This document shows positions 11,594-25,100 of a DNA stretch of 64,000 nt, piece by piece; position 1 is the first letter of the stretch, and the number at the start of each line of letters is the position of its first letter. Source of the DNA: Triops longicaudatus (taxonomy: Eukaryota; Arthropoda; Branchiopoda; Notostraca; Triopsidae); NCBI GenBank assembly GCA_022885665.1, contig JAGQDJ010000048.1, positions 248,001 through 312,000 of the forward strand, written 5' to 3'. The notes beneath the pieces are model-generated. The model ran no database searches, was not told the DNA's origin, and was given only the letters and a program-made list of their open reading frames with translations. The position numbers were made by a program, and so were the translations under genes.

Positions 11594-13960
11594 TTTTAGA
11601 AACAAAAATAATTTTCTGCCAAGTATTCTAAATTTTGGTACACGATTTAATGGAAAGTAATATTTTGACGTCCTTTTGTTTACAACTTGAATCAATTTCA
11701 ATTTAGCGCCATAAATACAGCGGCTAAATTTTAAATCTTGTCAGTAAGCCCTCTAGTGGGAATAATTTACACTGTTCACACTAGCGGACTTGTCAAACGG
11801 ATAAAATTACCCAATATTGGTTTAAAAGTGGTGTTTTGGGTGCGAAATACAACTAAATTTTTAAACTTGCGTTGAAATAGTAAATGAAAATGACAAATAC
11901 TAAACGAGGAAAAAAGAGCTGCACGAAATAGAGTCAAAAGTTAGAGAATCAATATACAGAAGCGACGCGTGCCGTACACGAAGTTACTTTCCACCACAAT
12001 AAAATATAATACTTTATAACGAACAGATAGAACAATTCGTGCCTCTTTGCTCAAAAGACCCTGATTTATTTAAAATTTTTAATAAAGTTTTCTATTAATA
12101 ATTATCATCTTCTGTAGAAAGTAGTATTCGAGGTTTATTGAACTAACGAATCCTTTGATAAGAACTGCACGAAATCACGGTTCCTCTCCTTTCAAATCAC
12201 TAGTGCCTTGGGATTTGTCGTCTTTTTCTGCTACATAAGTGAAATCCTTTGGAAGCGCGAAAGCTAATATTCGATCTCTTCCTCAAACTGTCCTTCTTTG
12301 CCTAAATCGAAGTCGTGTTTGCTCAATGCAGGACATTCAAGAAAGACAGCGTAGTAGATTATAAGAGTTAGTCCAGATCTGCCGGATGTGCAGAGAATGG
12401 AATTGCTAAAAAATGTATAGTGGTAACGGATTTCGTTCCACGGGAATTATTTTTTCCCTCATGACTCTTATTAACTGTTTCCACCTAAGTGCTGCGTTTC
12501 CGTTGAAGTTCAAAATTCATGCACCAAGTACCCCTGCAATTCTACTCCCGGAAAAATTACTAAAAGTTTCAGGTTTTCTCAACAAAGCTCTAGGCTCTCG
12601 TCGAATATCTTTCTTTTCTTTAGACGTGTATCCATGCTCAACGGTTCACGGAGTATATTCATTTGTCACGGCGGTGTTTTCCCGACTTTTCCCAAAATGA
12701 GAAAGAAAAATGTCGCAGATTTTTGCCACTCGCTAGGCTTGAATCAAGGGGTGCAGAAATGCGCCACCTATTGACTTGGCTTGATCAATAAACGATTACA
12801 GTGGCTCTGGCTGACAGAAACAGATAACGAGTCATTTTCTATGCCTGGGAACTAATGAAGGTACAAAAAATATAACTGCTCAAACTTTTCCTCCTTTCCC
12901 CCGGAATCGCTTTATAAGGGATCCACTTACAATCAATACATGTCAATCTCTATGTAGCAAGTTTGTCGAGCCATCTGTATGTGTATGTCCATAGATCACT
13001 TCTGCTGACTCACATGACTCTTTTACGGGGAAAACTCTTATCCCTTACACCCTGCAAAATCTGCTGCGGATATCTAGTGCTGTTCCCCATTATGATCATC
13101 CTGATAGAAAAGCGATTGAATTTGCTTTTGCAGCGCCAGCGCGTCCCATCCCAATCTTGACGCAGCGTACTTCCGAGCAATTACGTACTCAATACAGCGT
13201 AAGATATCATATGACACGGCGAGCTTGCCGGACTTTTTATTAGGATTCACTTGACAGATAGTCTTTTTGTACCCACGAGAAAGAGAGCGAAAGCATGGGG
13301 AAAAGTAATAGCCATGTGAAAAAAGTGCAAAATCCCCGCCGGCATTTTTAAGCGCCTGTGCGAAGTGGTTCTCCGTGCTATCGCGGGTTTGTGAAAGAAA
13401 TACTGTCCAAATGTTGGACATCACTTGTCGGAAGTGGAGCGCTTGCAGAAAGAAAGTTTCGGTAGGAGGACTGTAGGCCTAAGTTTTCACGCATGGCGTT
13501 CTTTATAAGTTATCAATGCAACGGAAGAAGGAGCGATTCCGCTGCGAGACGGAAGCCAGTATTAGTGTGTTAGAGTGACAGCAATGTTTCGATCATGCTG
13601 CGCAACCTGGGTCGAAAACGTGCCCATTTCTACTTTTTTTCGGGTAATATAAACTAATACTTCATTTACATAAGCGCAACTAGTAGCTGCTAGAAATTTG
13701 TCTTTGCCAAAATTTCTTCTTGTTGAAGTGAACGAACAGTAGAGTTTAACTTGGTTTGCTTTGTAACCTGTTTCACCTCGTTCAACTAGCGAACTTAAGT
13801 GAACCATTGGAAGAATTAAAAAATAAAGTGCATATTGGATCATTTCATTGAGAAGCAAAAATTCAGCTGCTGTTTGTTTTTATAACCTTTTACAAATGTA
13901 CGGGTGAACTACTTCATGTCAGCCTAATTCATTAATCAGCAAAGGAATGTTCCTGATGTT
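11594..13960. other. Intergenic, no gene called
   Basis: Head-to-head gap between EME1 and the FkbM methyltransferase. Two isolated frames are open: plus 12413-12700, with a hydrophobic N-terminus, and minus 13074-13421 of 115 residues. Neither resembles a known family or shows convincing splice partners. I see no other structure here. Confidence 0.4.
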
Positions 13961-16900
13961 ATGCTAAAGAAACGCGAAAGTCCGTCTTTGGGGGATATAC
14001 ACGGTACAAAAAAAAAAAATAACAAAAACGTTACTTCTTTACGTCCAAAGATATGATTGATTGAAAGTGAAGTGAGGTTTCGTTTAAAGTGCTTTTTCCA
14101 AATTTCGATTACGAGTAGAACTATACAAAAAATAATTTAAACACGAATCCTTTTACCGTATTTTTTTTTAAAAAAAATATTTTTCATGTATTTTTTACTT
14201 CTTAGTATTTTTACTTTTTTCCTCTAAATCAAAGTGTAAGTGATCTTGAAGAGCTTGATCTTCAAGGAAAATCTCCATTATAAACGGTTTTTCTATATTT
14301 CAACCTCTATTCTCTCACGTAGTTTCTTACAGCTGGATTTGACGACATTAGGAGAGTAGTGAATGTATTTAACGGATTACTTCACATTACTTGTTACATT
14401 CGACTTTAAGTACACGTGCTTTCAACATTCCCAAATTAATTACGAGTTAATACTGCTTTGATCATTTATACCAGCTTAAAAATATAAGGAATATCAATCG
14501 TATTAAATAATAATAGGAGAAAAATGCAAGCAACGAATGCTGCAAAATAATAAATTTAACAGAAACAAAAAATCTTGAAAAAGCTTCCCTTTTACAAGTG
14601 AATCCCTTTGTCCGGTTTCCACTATTGTAAGTTACATCTATGTTGCACTTTATTTTTAGTACAGTTGGGCATCGAAAAATACAACGGATAATAAAAAAAT
14701 TCTAATAATTAATACTTGAAGTAACATGTACCTTAAATGTTCAGACTTATGCAATGCTGGATAATTAATTTACAATTTTCCCTCCACAGGTTGTGTATTT
14801 TTGGTAGTCCTTAGCGTCTTGCATAACTGTAGTTACTACCACCGCAGTCATGGGCCGGTAGTGTCGGACATGAACTCGTGGCTTGGGTCGAATCCGGGCA
14901 ATAGTAGTTGGCAGTTAATTTCTGGGGATGGCTACGGCGTTCATTGCTTGAATACTTCGACTACGCCTCCTTTTCCCATTTGCGTGTATTCCCCTCCAGC
15001 GGACCACTACGTGTCGGCTCAACTGCAGCACGAAGGGGTGTGGGAGCCAGAAATTACGAGCCTGTTCGAGCAGGCTTTAAGCCACTACCCTGAGGCTACG
15101 GTCCTCGATTTGGGTTCCCATGTTGGCTACTACAGTTTGATGGCCGCGACCTTGGGTCACTCCGTACTGGCAGTAGATCCCGTAGTGTCGAGTTTACTCC
15201 GGTTGGCTTTAGCCATGCAGCTGAGCAACACGACCCATCAAATTCGCCTTATCCCCCATGCAATGGCCGCCCAGAGACAATGGGCCAGTCTGGTTTACCG
15301 AAAGGGCAATTTGGGAGGAACCAGCGTTCGCCTAATCGAGCCAGACAGTAGCTTCCAATACTTGCCCAGTATGAGATCGCAACGGGAGTTTGTACCAGGA
15401 AATGAGCCACCGGCTGGCTCGTCGACTCTTCATTTGCATCAGCAACCAAAACATGGAGGAAATGAGAAAGCGCGGGAAAACAGAGATAACGTTCGTACCA
15501 TACGTCTGGATGATCTAGTGCCCTTCATTGGCCGCAACGTAGTCATCCTTAAAGTCGATATCGGTAAAATACTAGTTTCTTGACACTCTTTCTTTTTATA
15601 TACACTCGCTGTTGTTTTTATACGCTCCGTTGTCTAAGACTTTCGATCCATTTCAAGAATGAATTTTCCTTTATTTTTTGCGCTCTAAAAAGTAATCTTG
15701 CGTAACGCAACAAAGATATCAACAGCAGAAATCCTGTACTTAACTTCCCTCCCTCCTTTCGCTCCCTAGTCGTGTAATCCTGTAAAGCAGCAGGCAAAAG
15801 GGACTGAGAGAAGTTACTCCTCATGGATCATGAGTGTTTGCCTTGCGAAACTCTGTAGTTTTATGGATGTCACGCTCTACCGCTTACCAAAAGGACAGCT
15901 TGTCTTGGCGCTGTGCTTTTACCCGCGCGCTAGGGCAGAAATATTGTCCCCGGAAAGCTTCCCAGTTTATAACGGCCTATTCTGGAGAGTATTTCCGCCT
16001 GGATACAAGAACCTTTTGTACTACGCCACCCGCGCACTACAGACAAGTTTATAGCCCTTGCTTTAGGAGAATCTAAGCCCGATGCTTAGCTGTAATCACT
16101 GCAGTAATAAGGGGAAATATGGCTACGGAAGACCCTTCAATGCTTAGCACTGGTAGAGGTGTAGATCCCCAGATAAGAGAGCGAGAAATCTTGTTGACTT
16201 CCTAGGCTTGTAAAAGTTTTAGGTGCGTTTCTTATTCTTGGACGCGGCAGAAATAAGGACCCCTAGGAATGATTAAGATAAGCTTGTCTTTCATGGTCCG
16301 TTTTCGTAAAAATGATTTAGCCAGATAAAATGTAAGCTTTGCTTTAGTGATGCTAAAGAAAGGCCATAATTACTGCGGCAGAAATGAAAGATTGTGATAA
16401 GGAATGAGAGGCATGAGGATTGTCCGGTGCTTAGGTGCTCAATCATAGGGAGTCATGAACGGAAGTAAGTGTTTTTGTCCTCGTTTCTTTCACTTGTTCG
16501 TTTTCGAGCCCAGAAAGAAGCCACAATTGTCGTCGGAAGAAAGTTTTTCTAACACAAACTCTGGTAGTACAATCCTTTTGGGGGGTGTACAATGGAGAAC
16601 AATAGCACACCATTTATTATATTGTTGACAAAACATGACAGGCGCATTGTCTCATGGGTAATAATTAACACAGAAGATATGGAGTGGAAGAGCGCGATAA
16701 AAATAGCGTTAGTGGAGAAGTAATTGCTCCTTAGTAAAATAAATATTTCATCCAGCGTAGTCATATTTCTTTCCTGCATACATAAACGTGCGATTTTAAA
16801 CACCCAAGGTCCAGTGAAGCTTTTTTACTGTACATACAAAATTTGAAATGTTCGTTTTCCTATTTCTAGCGAACGAGTTGCTTCTACTTTCTCGCACTTC

Positions 16901-17496
16901 AATATTTCCATCCAGTAAACGTCAAGGGTGCGAGCACTTAAACGTCATAGGCTATAATCCAACAGAGAAGTCTAGAAGTACGGCTTGAAAGCTTTTCGGC
17001 CGGCTAGCTTCATTACTCCCAGCAGCAATAGTGTTGTCAGCTTTCCTGTTGTCACATCTAATGAGGTCCTTCTCGAAACGGACTAATTCTGTGTTGACAG
17101 TTGTCTTCCCTTTTAGACTTCTTTACGTGCTATGTAGTCTGGGTTCTTTCTAATCTTCTTTTTTATCTATCTTTTTCTACTCGGCGACTGTTATCTGGAT
17201 CTACAGAGGGTTACGAATGTGCTGCCATAGAGGGAGGACTACGGCTATTAGACCAGTTTTTCATCCCCTATATCTTCATGGAATGGAGTGTCATGTTCCA
17301 ACGACAGCACAAACTGGGTGCCCCTTGCCGCACTCCCAACTTGCAAGCTATGATAAATACTCTTTCACAACGCAGTTTTATACCTTATATTAGTTACAAT
17401 GGAATGCCACTAGACCCGTCCAAAGCTACCACGCATTGGCATCGTGAGGACATCTTCTGGCGACACCGAGATGCACCGCTCTTACATGTCAAATGA
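13961..17496 (+). CDS. FkbM-family SAM-dependent methyltransferase, membrane-anchored, 3 exons
   Basis: Predicted SAM-dependent O-methyltransferase of the FkbM family; the substrate is unknown, probably a glycan or small molecule in the secretory pathway. Exons 13961-14003, 14790-15563 and 17207-17496 give 368 residues in phase. Exon 1 is tentative: 14 residues with a KKR cluster, joined to a short hydrophobic stretch (CVFLVVLSVL, about residues 16-25), which would make a type II membrane anchor. The SAM motif VLDLGSHVGYYSL begins at residue 119 and is followed by the acidic VDP. LDDLV and LKVDI lead over the second intron into EGYECAAIEGG, the FkbM signature, which is split exactly at the exon junction. 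The C-terminus has a HWHREDIFWRH segment. The 1.6 kb second intron is long for this window. Poly(A) signal at 17860. The two main exons are firm; exon 1 is about 0.45. Confidence 0.8.
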
Positions 17497-20247
17497 CAAG
17501 TTGTCATAAGAACGTTTTTACTGTTTATGTTGTTTCTTAACTCAATACATAATTTGACAATCCCAGTGTTGAGTTTGTATACTGTGGCGTTCCGTATCCG
17601 GCTTGAGCCTTGTCACTCCCCAGGCTCCTTGGATGCTTTCCTAAAAGCGTCGTCTTTGGGGACTCGATGAGGTAATGTAAGGTGATTGCGGGGAGAGCGA
17701 CAGGTCAGGGCTAATGAAGGTGATAAAAGACCAAGGAGAGAGGCAATTCAGGGAGTCAGTCAGTCAGGGTTGGTCAGTGAGGACTAGCCTGAGAGAAAGA
17801 GTGGTTGAAGTAATGTTTGTCTCGTAGAGATTGTAGTGTAGTTGGGAAGTGGAACTTACAATAAACGGAATTTGAAAAAGTGTAGAACGTAACAATACTA
17901 ACTATGGTGAATTTTTTTAAAAAATCTGCAGCTGCTCAATACTATTTTGTACAGATATTTGAAGAAATAGGATAAGAGTCTCTGTGTGCTTTGCAATGTA
18001 TGTACTGGAGGAAAGTTTTACTAATTAGGAGAAATAAGCTATATTTGCCCAGTACGTTGATTCTGCTTAAAGAATACAGGATCACGTGGTCTTTTAACCA
18101 ATCTTGGGCAGCATCTGTCAACACAAAGCAAGATGGACGGCGGCGACGCGAAGATCGCACAGCAATTTTTCTCGCTACAATAAGGTTTAATTTTCTTAAA
18201 CTAGCAACTATTATTGCGACAGATTTTGAGCTCAACAATGGACACGAGCTTACGCTGAGTTGATTTTTTTTAATCCTACGTTATAACAGGTATCCTTTAT
18301 TTCTCTCTTCATTCCTCGTGTGCCACATCGCAAGGAAAAATATCGGTTTTCATACATCTGTGAATGCAACGCGATAGAAACTCTTTACAATACTATGAAA
18401 AGCTGTATTGTCAAGATTTGACCAAAGTTGTGTGGCCTGCTGCCAAACTTCGAATATAATCCAAGCACATTATTCTGCTTTATCCCGTGTACCAGTGCAC
18501 GTCGCATGTGCACACAGGCGCCATGAAAAGGGCCGTGATTAAAAAAAGAAGATTCATTTAAAAAGAGTATTGTCAAGTTATTTTTTGTATTGGACCTAAT
18601 CCTTCACACAGCTTGCAGCAACATTCCTGGGTCCATAGAGAGAAAATGGGGCATTTGGGTATTTAAATGGTTTCCATTTTTCATGAGTCTGATTGTACGC
18701 CGAAGTCAGCAAATTGCTGCTCGTTCGCTTCAGTCAACTCAATTCAGAATTGGAAGGAGAAAGGAAGCTAACTGAACAAAATTAGCCAATTTACTTTATC
18801 AGACGTTTTATTAGATTACAAAATCAAATTATAAATGAGTTCTTTTTGTAACATCCTTTTAGACTTTAACGTAATTTTTATGTGACGTTTATTTTTTAAG
18901 TATTGTTTCTTTTACTTATTAACGTAAAATTTATTTAATATTTAATTAATCATGAATCTTCGAGAATGATTATATAACCATAATGATGAAGACAAACGAA
19001 TCATTTTCTGTCAGTGGAGATTAAGTTTCACATTAATTTCCTGTACAATTCACTTTACCATTAATTTGTAAAGTTATTTGAGCGTCTGATCCTCAAAATA
19101 AACATTAACAAAAAATTTTATTTATTATTTACGTAAATTTTGATTTTCGGTAACCCTTAATACTGATAGTTGATTAATATTATTTTTAAAAAAATCCACT
19201 TTCCAATTAATATCTTTTACCTTAACGGAATGCGTAGTAGAGTAATATCTTGCACATCTTGACTCACAACGTAACAATATTGATGAAAAAAAAAATAACT
19301 GCAATTTGCTCTTTTCGTCTTAATAGAGCTAATAGTCGAAAAAAGTGTAGTAATACCGGCAGCACAGGTTTGTCATGACCCGCCTTGAACAACTCAAGAA
19401 GCGATTCTAAGATTGGGTTTCCAAATTTTAGCCAACTTCGATAAAGTTTCGTCACGATTTCGGCATTGTTGTGGTTTGGAAATGTTCGCTGTGGCCACTG
19501 CTCCAGAGTTCATCGACTTTCACTTGTAATTTATGGGATATCTATGGCTCTCGTTAATGCAGGCTAGCAACGCGTTTACAAAGTAAATAATAAGACCACC
19601 GTAACTGGCGTTCTCGGATATTTTTTTATTTATTTTGTAGGAAAAAAATCGACAAGTGGCTTAGCAACGAGAAGTGCTTCAATATAATTCTGAGTTTTGA
19701 CCTGACTCGTAAAGAAGCATTGATACACGGGCAATATCAAGTAATGCTGCTACTTTCTACGAAAACTTTTGAACGTATGTTTGTATTCTATGGAATAACT
19801 CACACAAAATAGTAACAATACATAAATACTTAACTATCAAAATATTACTTTTGTAAAAAGAAAAAAAAAATCAAAGAGGCCAGAATTTTTTCCGATTCTG
19901 TTAATGCTGGAAGCTAAACATATTAGTAACTTATCAAAGTGTCAACATTTGTTTGAGCACAGGCTGTGTTGGGGTTTCGGCCGAACCGATCCTATCAAAA
20001 GCGTACGTGTTTTCGCAATAAATCTGTTGCTTGGAGCTTTGCCAAAGTCCCGCTGTATAGAAGAGCCTGAGGTCTATGGTCCATCCATGATAGTCTCTTA
20101 TCGTTTCCCCCTTTTATTCCCCCAAACTGGTTTACTGTTCACAATGTTTTGACTCAGTTACTGTGTTCAGTTCCCCTTGTGCGCAGTTGTGGGAGCGTAA
20201 AAAACTCATAATATAAGGTGTTACTTGAAGCTGCACAAGTTTTGACG
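17497..20247. other. Intergenic; two short exon-like islands of unknown identity
   Basis: AT-rich with many stops. A poly(A) signal (17860-17865) probably ends the methyltransferase transcript. On the minus strand 19366-19503 reads as a coding-like stretch (IVTKLYRSWLKFGNPILES) flanked by AG and GT. On the plus strand 19642-19740 reads KKIDKWLSNEKCFNIILSFD between a TTGTAG acceptor and a CAA|GTAATG donor. I cannot link either to a gene or family. Confidence 0.35.
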
Positions 20248-22149
20248 ATGGAAATATCTTTCCATGGAAAACGCGCTTTGGTAACCGGAGCTGGCAAAGG
20301 TCATTCAAATGCAAATAAAGCACTTAAAATAGGAGAAGCTGTCATAAACCGGCTATTCACGACTTTTTACAGGCATCGGCCGCGAATTGGCCAAAAGGTT
20401 ACACGAATGCGGTGCATCTGTGTATGCCGTATCTAGAACGGAAGCTGATTTAACGTCACTCAAAGATGAAAGCCCAGCTATTCACACCATTACCTTGGAT
20501 TTAGCCGACTGGGATGCCACCCGTCAAACTTTAGAAAGCCTTGGACCCATAGATTTACTGGTCAACAATGCGGCAGCGGCCATTCTTGAACCTTTCTTAG
20601 AAATACGGCCTGAAACGTTTGACAAGTTAGCTAGAACACCCTAGATCTCTTCATCTATCTTTGTCAACCACTCAGAAGCTTAGAATGTCTGTTGCAGGCT
20701 GTTTAACGTGAACGTCAAGGCTGTCATCAACGTTTCCCAAGTTGTGGCTAAAGGAATGGTGGAACGAAAACAAGGTGGCGCCATAGTCAACATTTCCTCC
20801 CAAGTACGGAAAATCTCGAATAATTCAAATTCTAAGCTTTCCCGCCCTTTCAAGCATTTCAGGAATTTCGTTCTTGCCATACCGATCTTACGTATTCATA
20901 AAGTCTATATAGTTAAATATTGCGCAAGGGTACATTTAAATACCAAATTTAATTTGCGAGAAAACACTGATTTCTGAAAAAATTCCTAAAGAACTCAGCA
21001 AGTAGCGTAATCTAGCAGAAGCAAAGTTTGAATAAGCTTGTTTTATACAGTCAATACAAACGAAAACAGGGTAGTATTTACACAGAAATGTCAGCAAATC
21101 CGTAGCAAGTTATGTAGTCTAGTGGGGGATGTTAACAAATTCCTTCCTTCAAGTTTCCCGCCTTTTTAGATTTGACTACTTGGACTTGCTAACGAATATA
21201 AATAGTCGCTCCTTTTTATTATTATTATTTTATTTGTTTAAAGAATGCTTGCAATATATTTTTTATAACGGTTCAAATGGTATTCCAACTGACTGGCACA
21301 AATGACTTGATATTATGTTTTATGCAATTTTGTTTATTATAAACTATGTTTATAATTCAATAAGCAAGTTTACGATAAACATTTGCCGTACTTAGTCGTG
21401 TCTAACTGTGTTCTTTTCAACCATGAAGGCTTAATTAGAACAACTGGACCAGATTTCAGATGAGCAAAATCAAAAACAGTTAAGAAAACTAAAATCTTTT
21501 AGAAAATACTTGAAATTTTGTTGCGTAACATCTGGTGACAATCCGGGGATATGAAAACTTTTTGGGCTTCTTTTTCAGTAGTATGATGTGCTAATTGGTT
21601 GCTTTTGGTGGTGTTTGTATGATTCCTCTGTTTTGGTTTAGGCGTCGATGGGGGCTCTGAGGGATCACACTGTCTACTGTGGAACGAAGGGCGCCTTAGA
21701 CATAATTTCCAAGGTTATGGCTCAGGAGTTGGGTCCACATGGGATTCGCGTTAATTGCGTCAATCCGACAGTCGTGATGACTGATATGGGTCGAATTGGT
21801 TGGTCAGACCCCGCCAAAGCAGAGCCTATGCGAGCCAAGATTCCTCTAGGGAAGTTTGCCGGTACGCAAGACACTCTTAAATATTTCACAAAGCTGAGGA
21901 AAAACACCACGCTGAGTGGCTTCTACTTTTCTTCCTTTCCGTTCGCCTTTCCTTTTTCCTTAAATATTTGTAACGTTTCTGTTTCCCAGCGTTTTACTAA
22001 TCGGCTCGTTAACTCGAACTGTTTTCCTTTCTCACAAAACAGAAGTCGAAGATGTGGTCAATGCCATCGTTTTCTTACTATCCGAGAAGGCTAGCATGAT
22101 TAACGGAGTTTGTTTACCCGTTGACGGAGGATGCCTCGCTTGCTGCTGA
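20248..22149 (+). CDS. DCXR: Dicarbonyl/L-xylulose reductase (short-chain dehydrogenase), 5 exons
   Basis: NADPH-dependent reductase that turns L-xylulose into xylitol in the glucuronate/uronate cycle and also reduces reactive dicarbonyls such as diacetyl. Exons 20248-20299, 20373-20625, 20698-20803, 21642-21861 and 22043-22149 give 245 residues; human DCXR has 244. The Rossmann motif TGAGKGIG is at residues 13-20, NNAA at about 81-84, the catalytic Ser in ISSQ (about 136), and the YxxxK pair is Y149-CGT-K153, the same numbering as human. The segments AVSRTEADL, GPIDLLVNNAA, NPTVVMTDMG and IPLGKFA are typical of DCXR rather than of other SDRs. The third intron is 838 bp. The C-terminus (LACC) ends in two cysteines; human ends in AC. 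Poly(A) signal at 22408. Confidence 0.95.
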
Positions 22150-25100
22150 ATAGCTATTCTCTTCTTAAAATGTTGATAAAGTGCAGCCATAGAATTGGTA
22201 GATAATTTAACCCAAGACTAATGTTGATTCGGTTATTACCTATTTTATTCATAATGGGATTCATGTTAATCATGTATCAACGTTGTGTAAAATTGTTTGA
22301 AATATAATTGTTTCAATCGTGTACCGCATATTTTGAGATATTTTTATTTTTACAATTCTCTACAGGATACCTAATGTTTTAGAAATTTTCCTTGTTCACT
22401 ATAGCATAATAAATTGGAGTTGCTGAGAGTAATTGTGGTGAATAATAGCCTGGCTCAAGGTGCCTAATATTTTTCACTTTCTTTTCCAAGCGAGACGTAT
22501 TTTTAACTGATATTAATGTTTGGATTACAATACGCTATCGTACCTTCTTAACAAGCGAAAGTGACACAGTCGGCAAGGAAAAGTGTTGCGTTAGCTTTGC
22601 GATAACAACTATCGGCCACGTGTGTAGCCACCAATTTCCCTTTTTAGACACTAGAGGAAACCGGAAAGAAATATTCAAGGGACAAAAAGGTACTGTACAA
22701 AACACACACACAAGCCAGGCTCCGTATCCCGATGTTGTTCTTCCTTTTAACCTCATTAGCTATGCTTATCACAACTCAACTTTCTCCTTCTTTAGCAACC
22801 AATAACCTACATACACGTATCAGCTTCCAAGGCAAACACACTCAAAAGGCGACGGTCCCTTTTTACCCTCTTAAGTCTGACACGTAAATATACTAATGTC
22901 CTTTCACTTAGGGCTGCAAGTTTTTGATAAACAAGAACCTAAGTTTCCGAATATATAATATTCCACGGTTCGTTTGTTTCCTTCCCTATACAAAAGATTT
23001 TGCATAGTATTTTATCAGTGTAAATGCGTTTATTGCTATTCAGCAGATTTTCATTTTTATTTTTCTTGTAATGTTTACTTGTTGACTTTCCAGTTGACCA
23101 ATTATCCATTTAATCAATTTTCGCTGTTTTTACGTTGTTTTACTATAGCTTAGCTTAAACGGCCAGTTTATAAAAATTTCATTGCTCGTTTATATTTTTA
23201 TTTCCAAAACGTCTTTGTAGCTTAGTTAACTCAACCGTCCAGCTGACAAAGAATTACTTAGGTACTCGATTATCCCAAACATTGACACAGTTGTACTTCA
23301 TTCAATCCGAACTTTCACTGAAATTTGGCTACGGTTCCTTGGTTTCCTTTAGCAAATTTACTCATAATAAAAGGAACAAAGTTTTTGGTGGTAATATCCA
23401 ATACATTCGGAGCAAGTGTACCGCAACGGCATTAAAAAAATATCGGCTGGAGGGTTTCCCATTGACAATTATGGCTGATATCGACAGAAAGTACTGCCTA
23501 GTACCATATTTGTCCGCAGTTGGGTGGTTCATGGTCGACATAATACAGTAAGGGAACGGAAGTGGTTAATTCCTCTCAGTCATCATGAACTATAACAATT
23601 TCTCCCTAACAAATCACGCCCGTACACACGACTCATTCTGCGCAAAAGTACGTCAGCACAAAAACTGTCCCTTTCAGTCCTCTCCATAGCACAGATAAAC
23701 TATGCTTCTCTTCAAAAATAGAAAAAAAGGGTCTCTCTTTTGCTTTCAGCCTTATTTCTTTCATTGCTTTTCAAGGCGGATCGTCGTTTCCTGATGTAGT
23801 TTCCCTTTTATGCTTGTGAATGGGATCTAATATATCAGAGCTGGCTATAAGAGGGGGTAAAGGCAAGGAAGAAGGAACCCAGGTCCCGCCCCTTACTTGT
23901 ACTATAACCGTGAATCACTCAGCCGGGGATGGCTATTAGGCTGTGCTTAGTCAGTATCTCTAATTTTGATAGCTCGACTGCACACAACGGCACACTGAAA
24001 GAGAAACAGTTACGACGTAGCACTCCAAACGCCAAAAAGGCACAACATACGAAACCAGAAACGAGTTAGGCCACCATAAGAAGGAAATTTGGTTAGTACT
24101 CGGCGCATTTGATTTGCATCAGAGAAATGAAGGCAAGAAACATTGTCTGCCTTCTTCCTGTGTTTTTTCTGATCTTGATGATACGAAAAATTCACTTTTT
24201 TTTTGGCTCGTGGCCGTTTTTGGTCAGTGACCCGGTCGGAGCCTTGTTACGGTAGAGTGCATTAGAGGGGGAAGTTGGACAATAAAGAGCCAAGTAAGAG
24301 AAGAGAGCAGCTGGTCTAAAATGGAAGGGGACGAATGCATTAAAGCTGCCAGCAAACATGGTGAGGCGGGTGTTGCAGTGTGTTACGCATAATGGTAGTC
24401 ACTCAACTCGGCCCTCCCTCTGGAAAATGTGTATTGTAATTATAATAGCTTGGTTACAGATACAAGCCAACCGTTTCTAAAAACGATCTACCGAGGTTTT
24501 ATCTCTGCAGTTTGTGGAGCCATTAAACACGTAAAGGCTCTGTACTGTACTGCACGCCACTTCGCTAACTGCAAAAACAGACAATTTAACACTGGAAAAC
24601 CGGGCCTCAACAGGCGACAGTTTTATGAAGCCTGAGGCGTTATTGTAGGGCTTTAACAAGATCTGGCAACTATCTTCATTCCCGGCCAACTTCCTTAATT
24701 AACAATTTTGGGAAGGGAGCGAAATTCTAGCCGAGGAAAAATGAAGGACTGTAATAAAGTTTAGTAAAGAATAAGTCAGATTTAGGTGGTGCAGTAAGAA
24801 GGTGCTGTAAGTTACGGCATTAATACTTGTAGCATTTTTAAGACGGCGCTGCAGTAATTTTTCACTCAGGAGTGTGACGGAAAACTAATCTTATTGGTGA
24901 AGACAACTTCATCGATAAAGCGCTCGTCCGTGATGAAAGATGTGTCAAAAAGGCTACAAGATTCCAGAAATAAAATTGGTTGATATTATAGCATGTTATT
25001 TTCCGTGAGAAAACTTGTCACTCCAATTGTTGCTGTACTTGTAAAATAAACTGTACTTAGCTTTACGAAAGACAAAAGATAATTTTCTTGACGTAGTACA

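Noticed and set aside
13074..13421. 115-codon minus-strand ORF
   Set aside because: Starts at an ATG, but there is no domain and no neighbouring exons; left uncalled.
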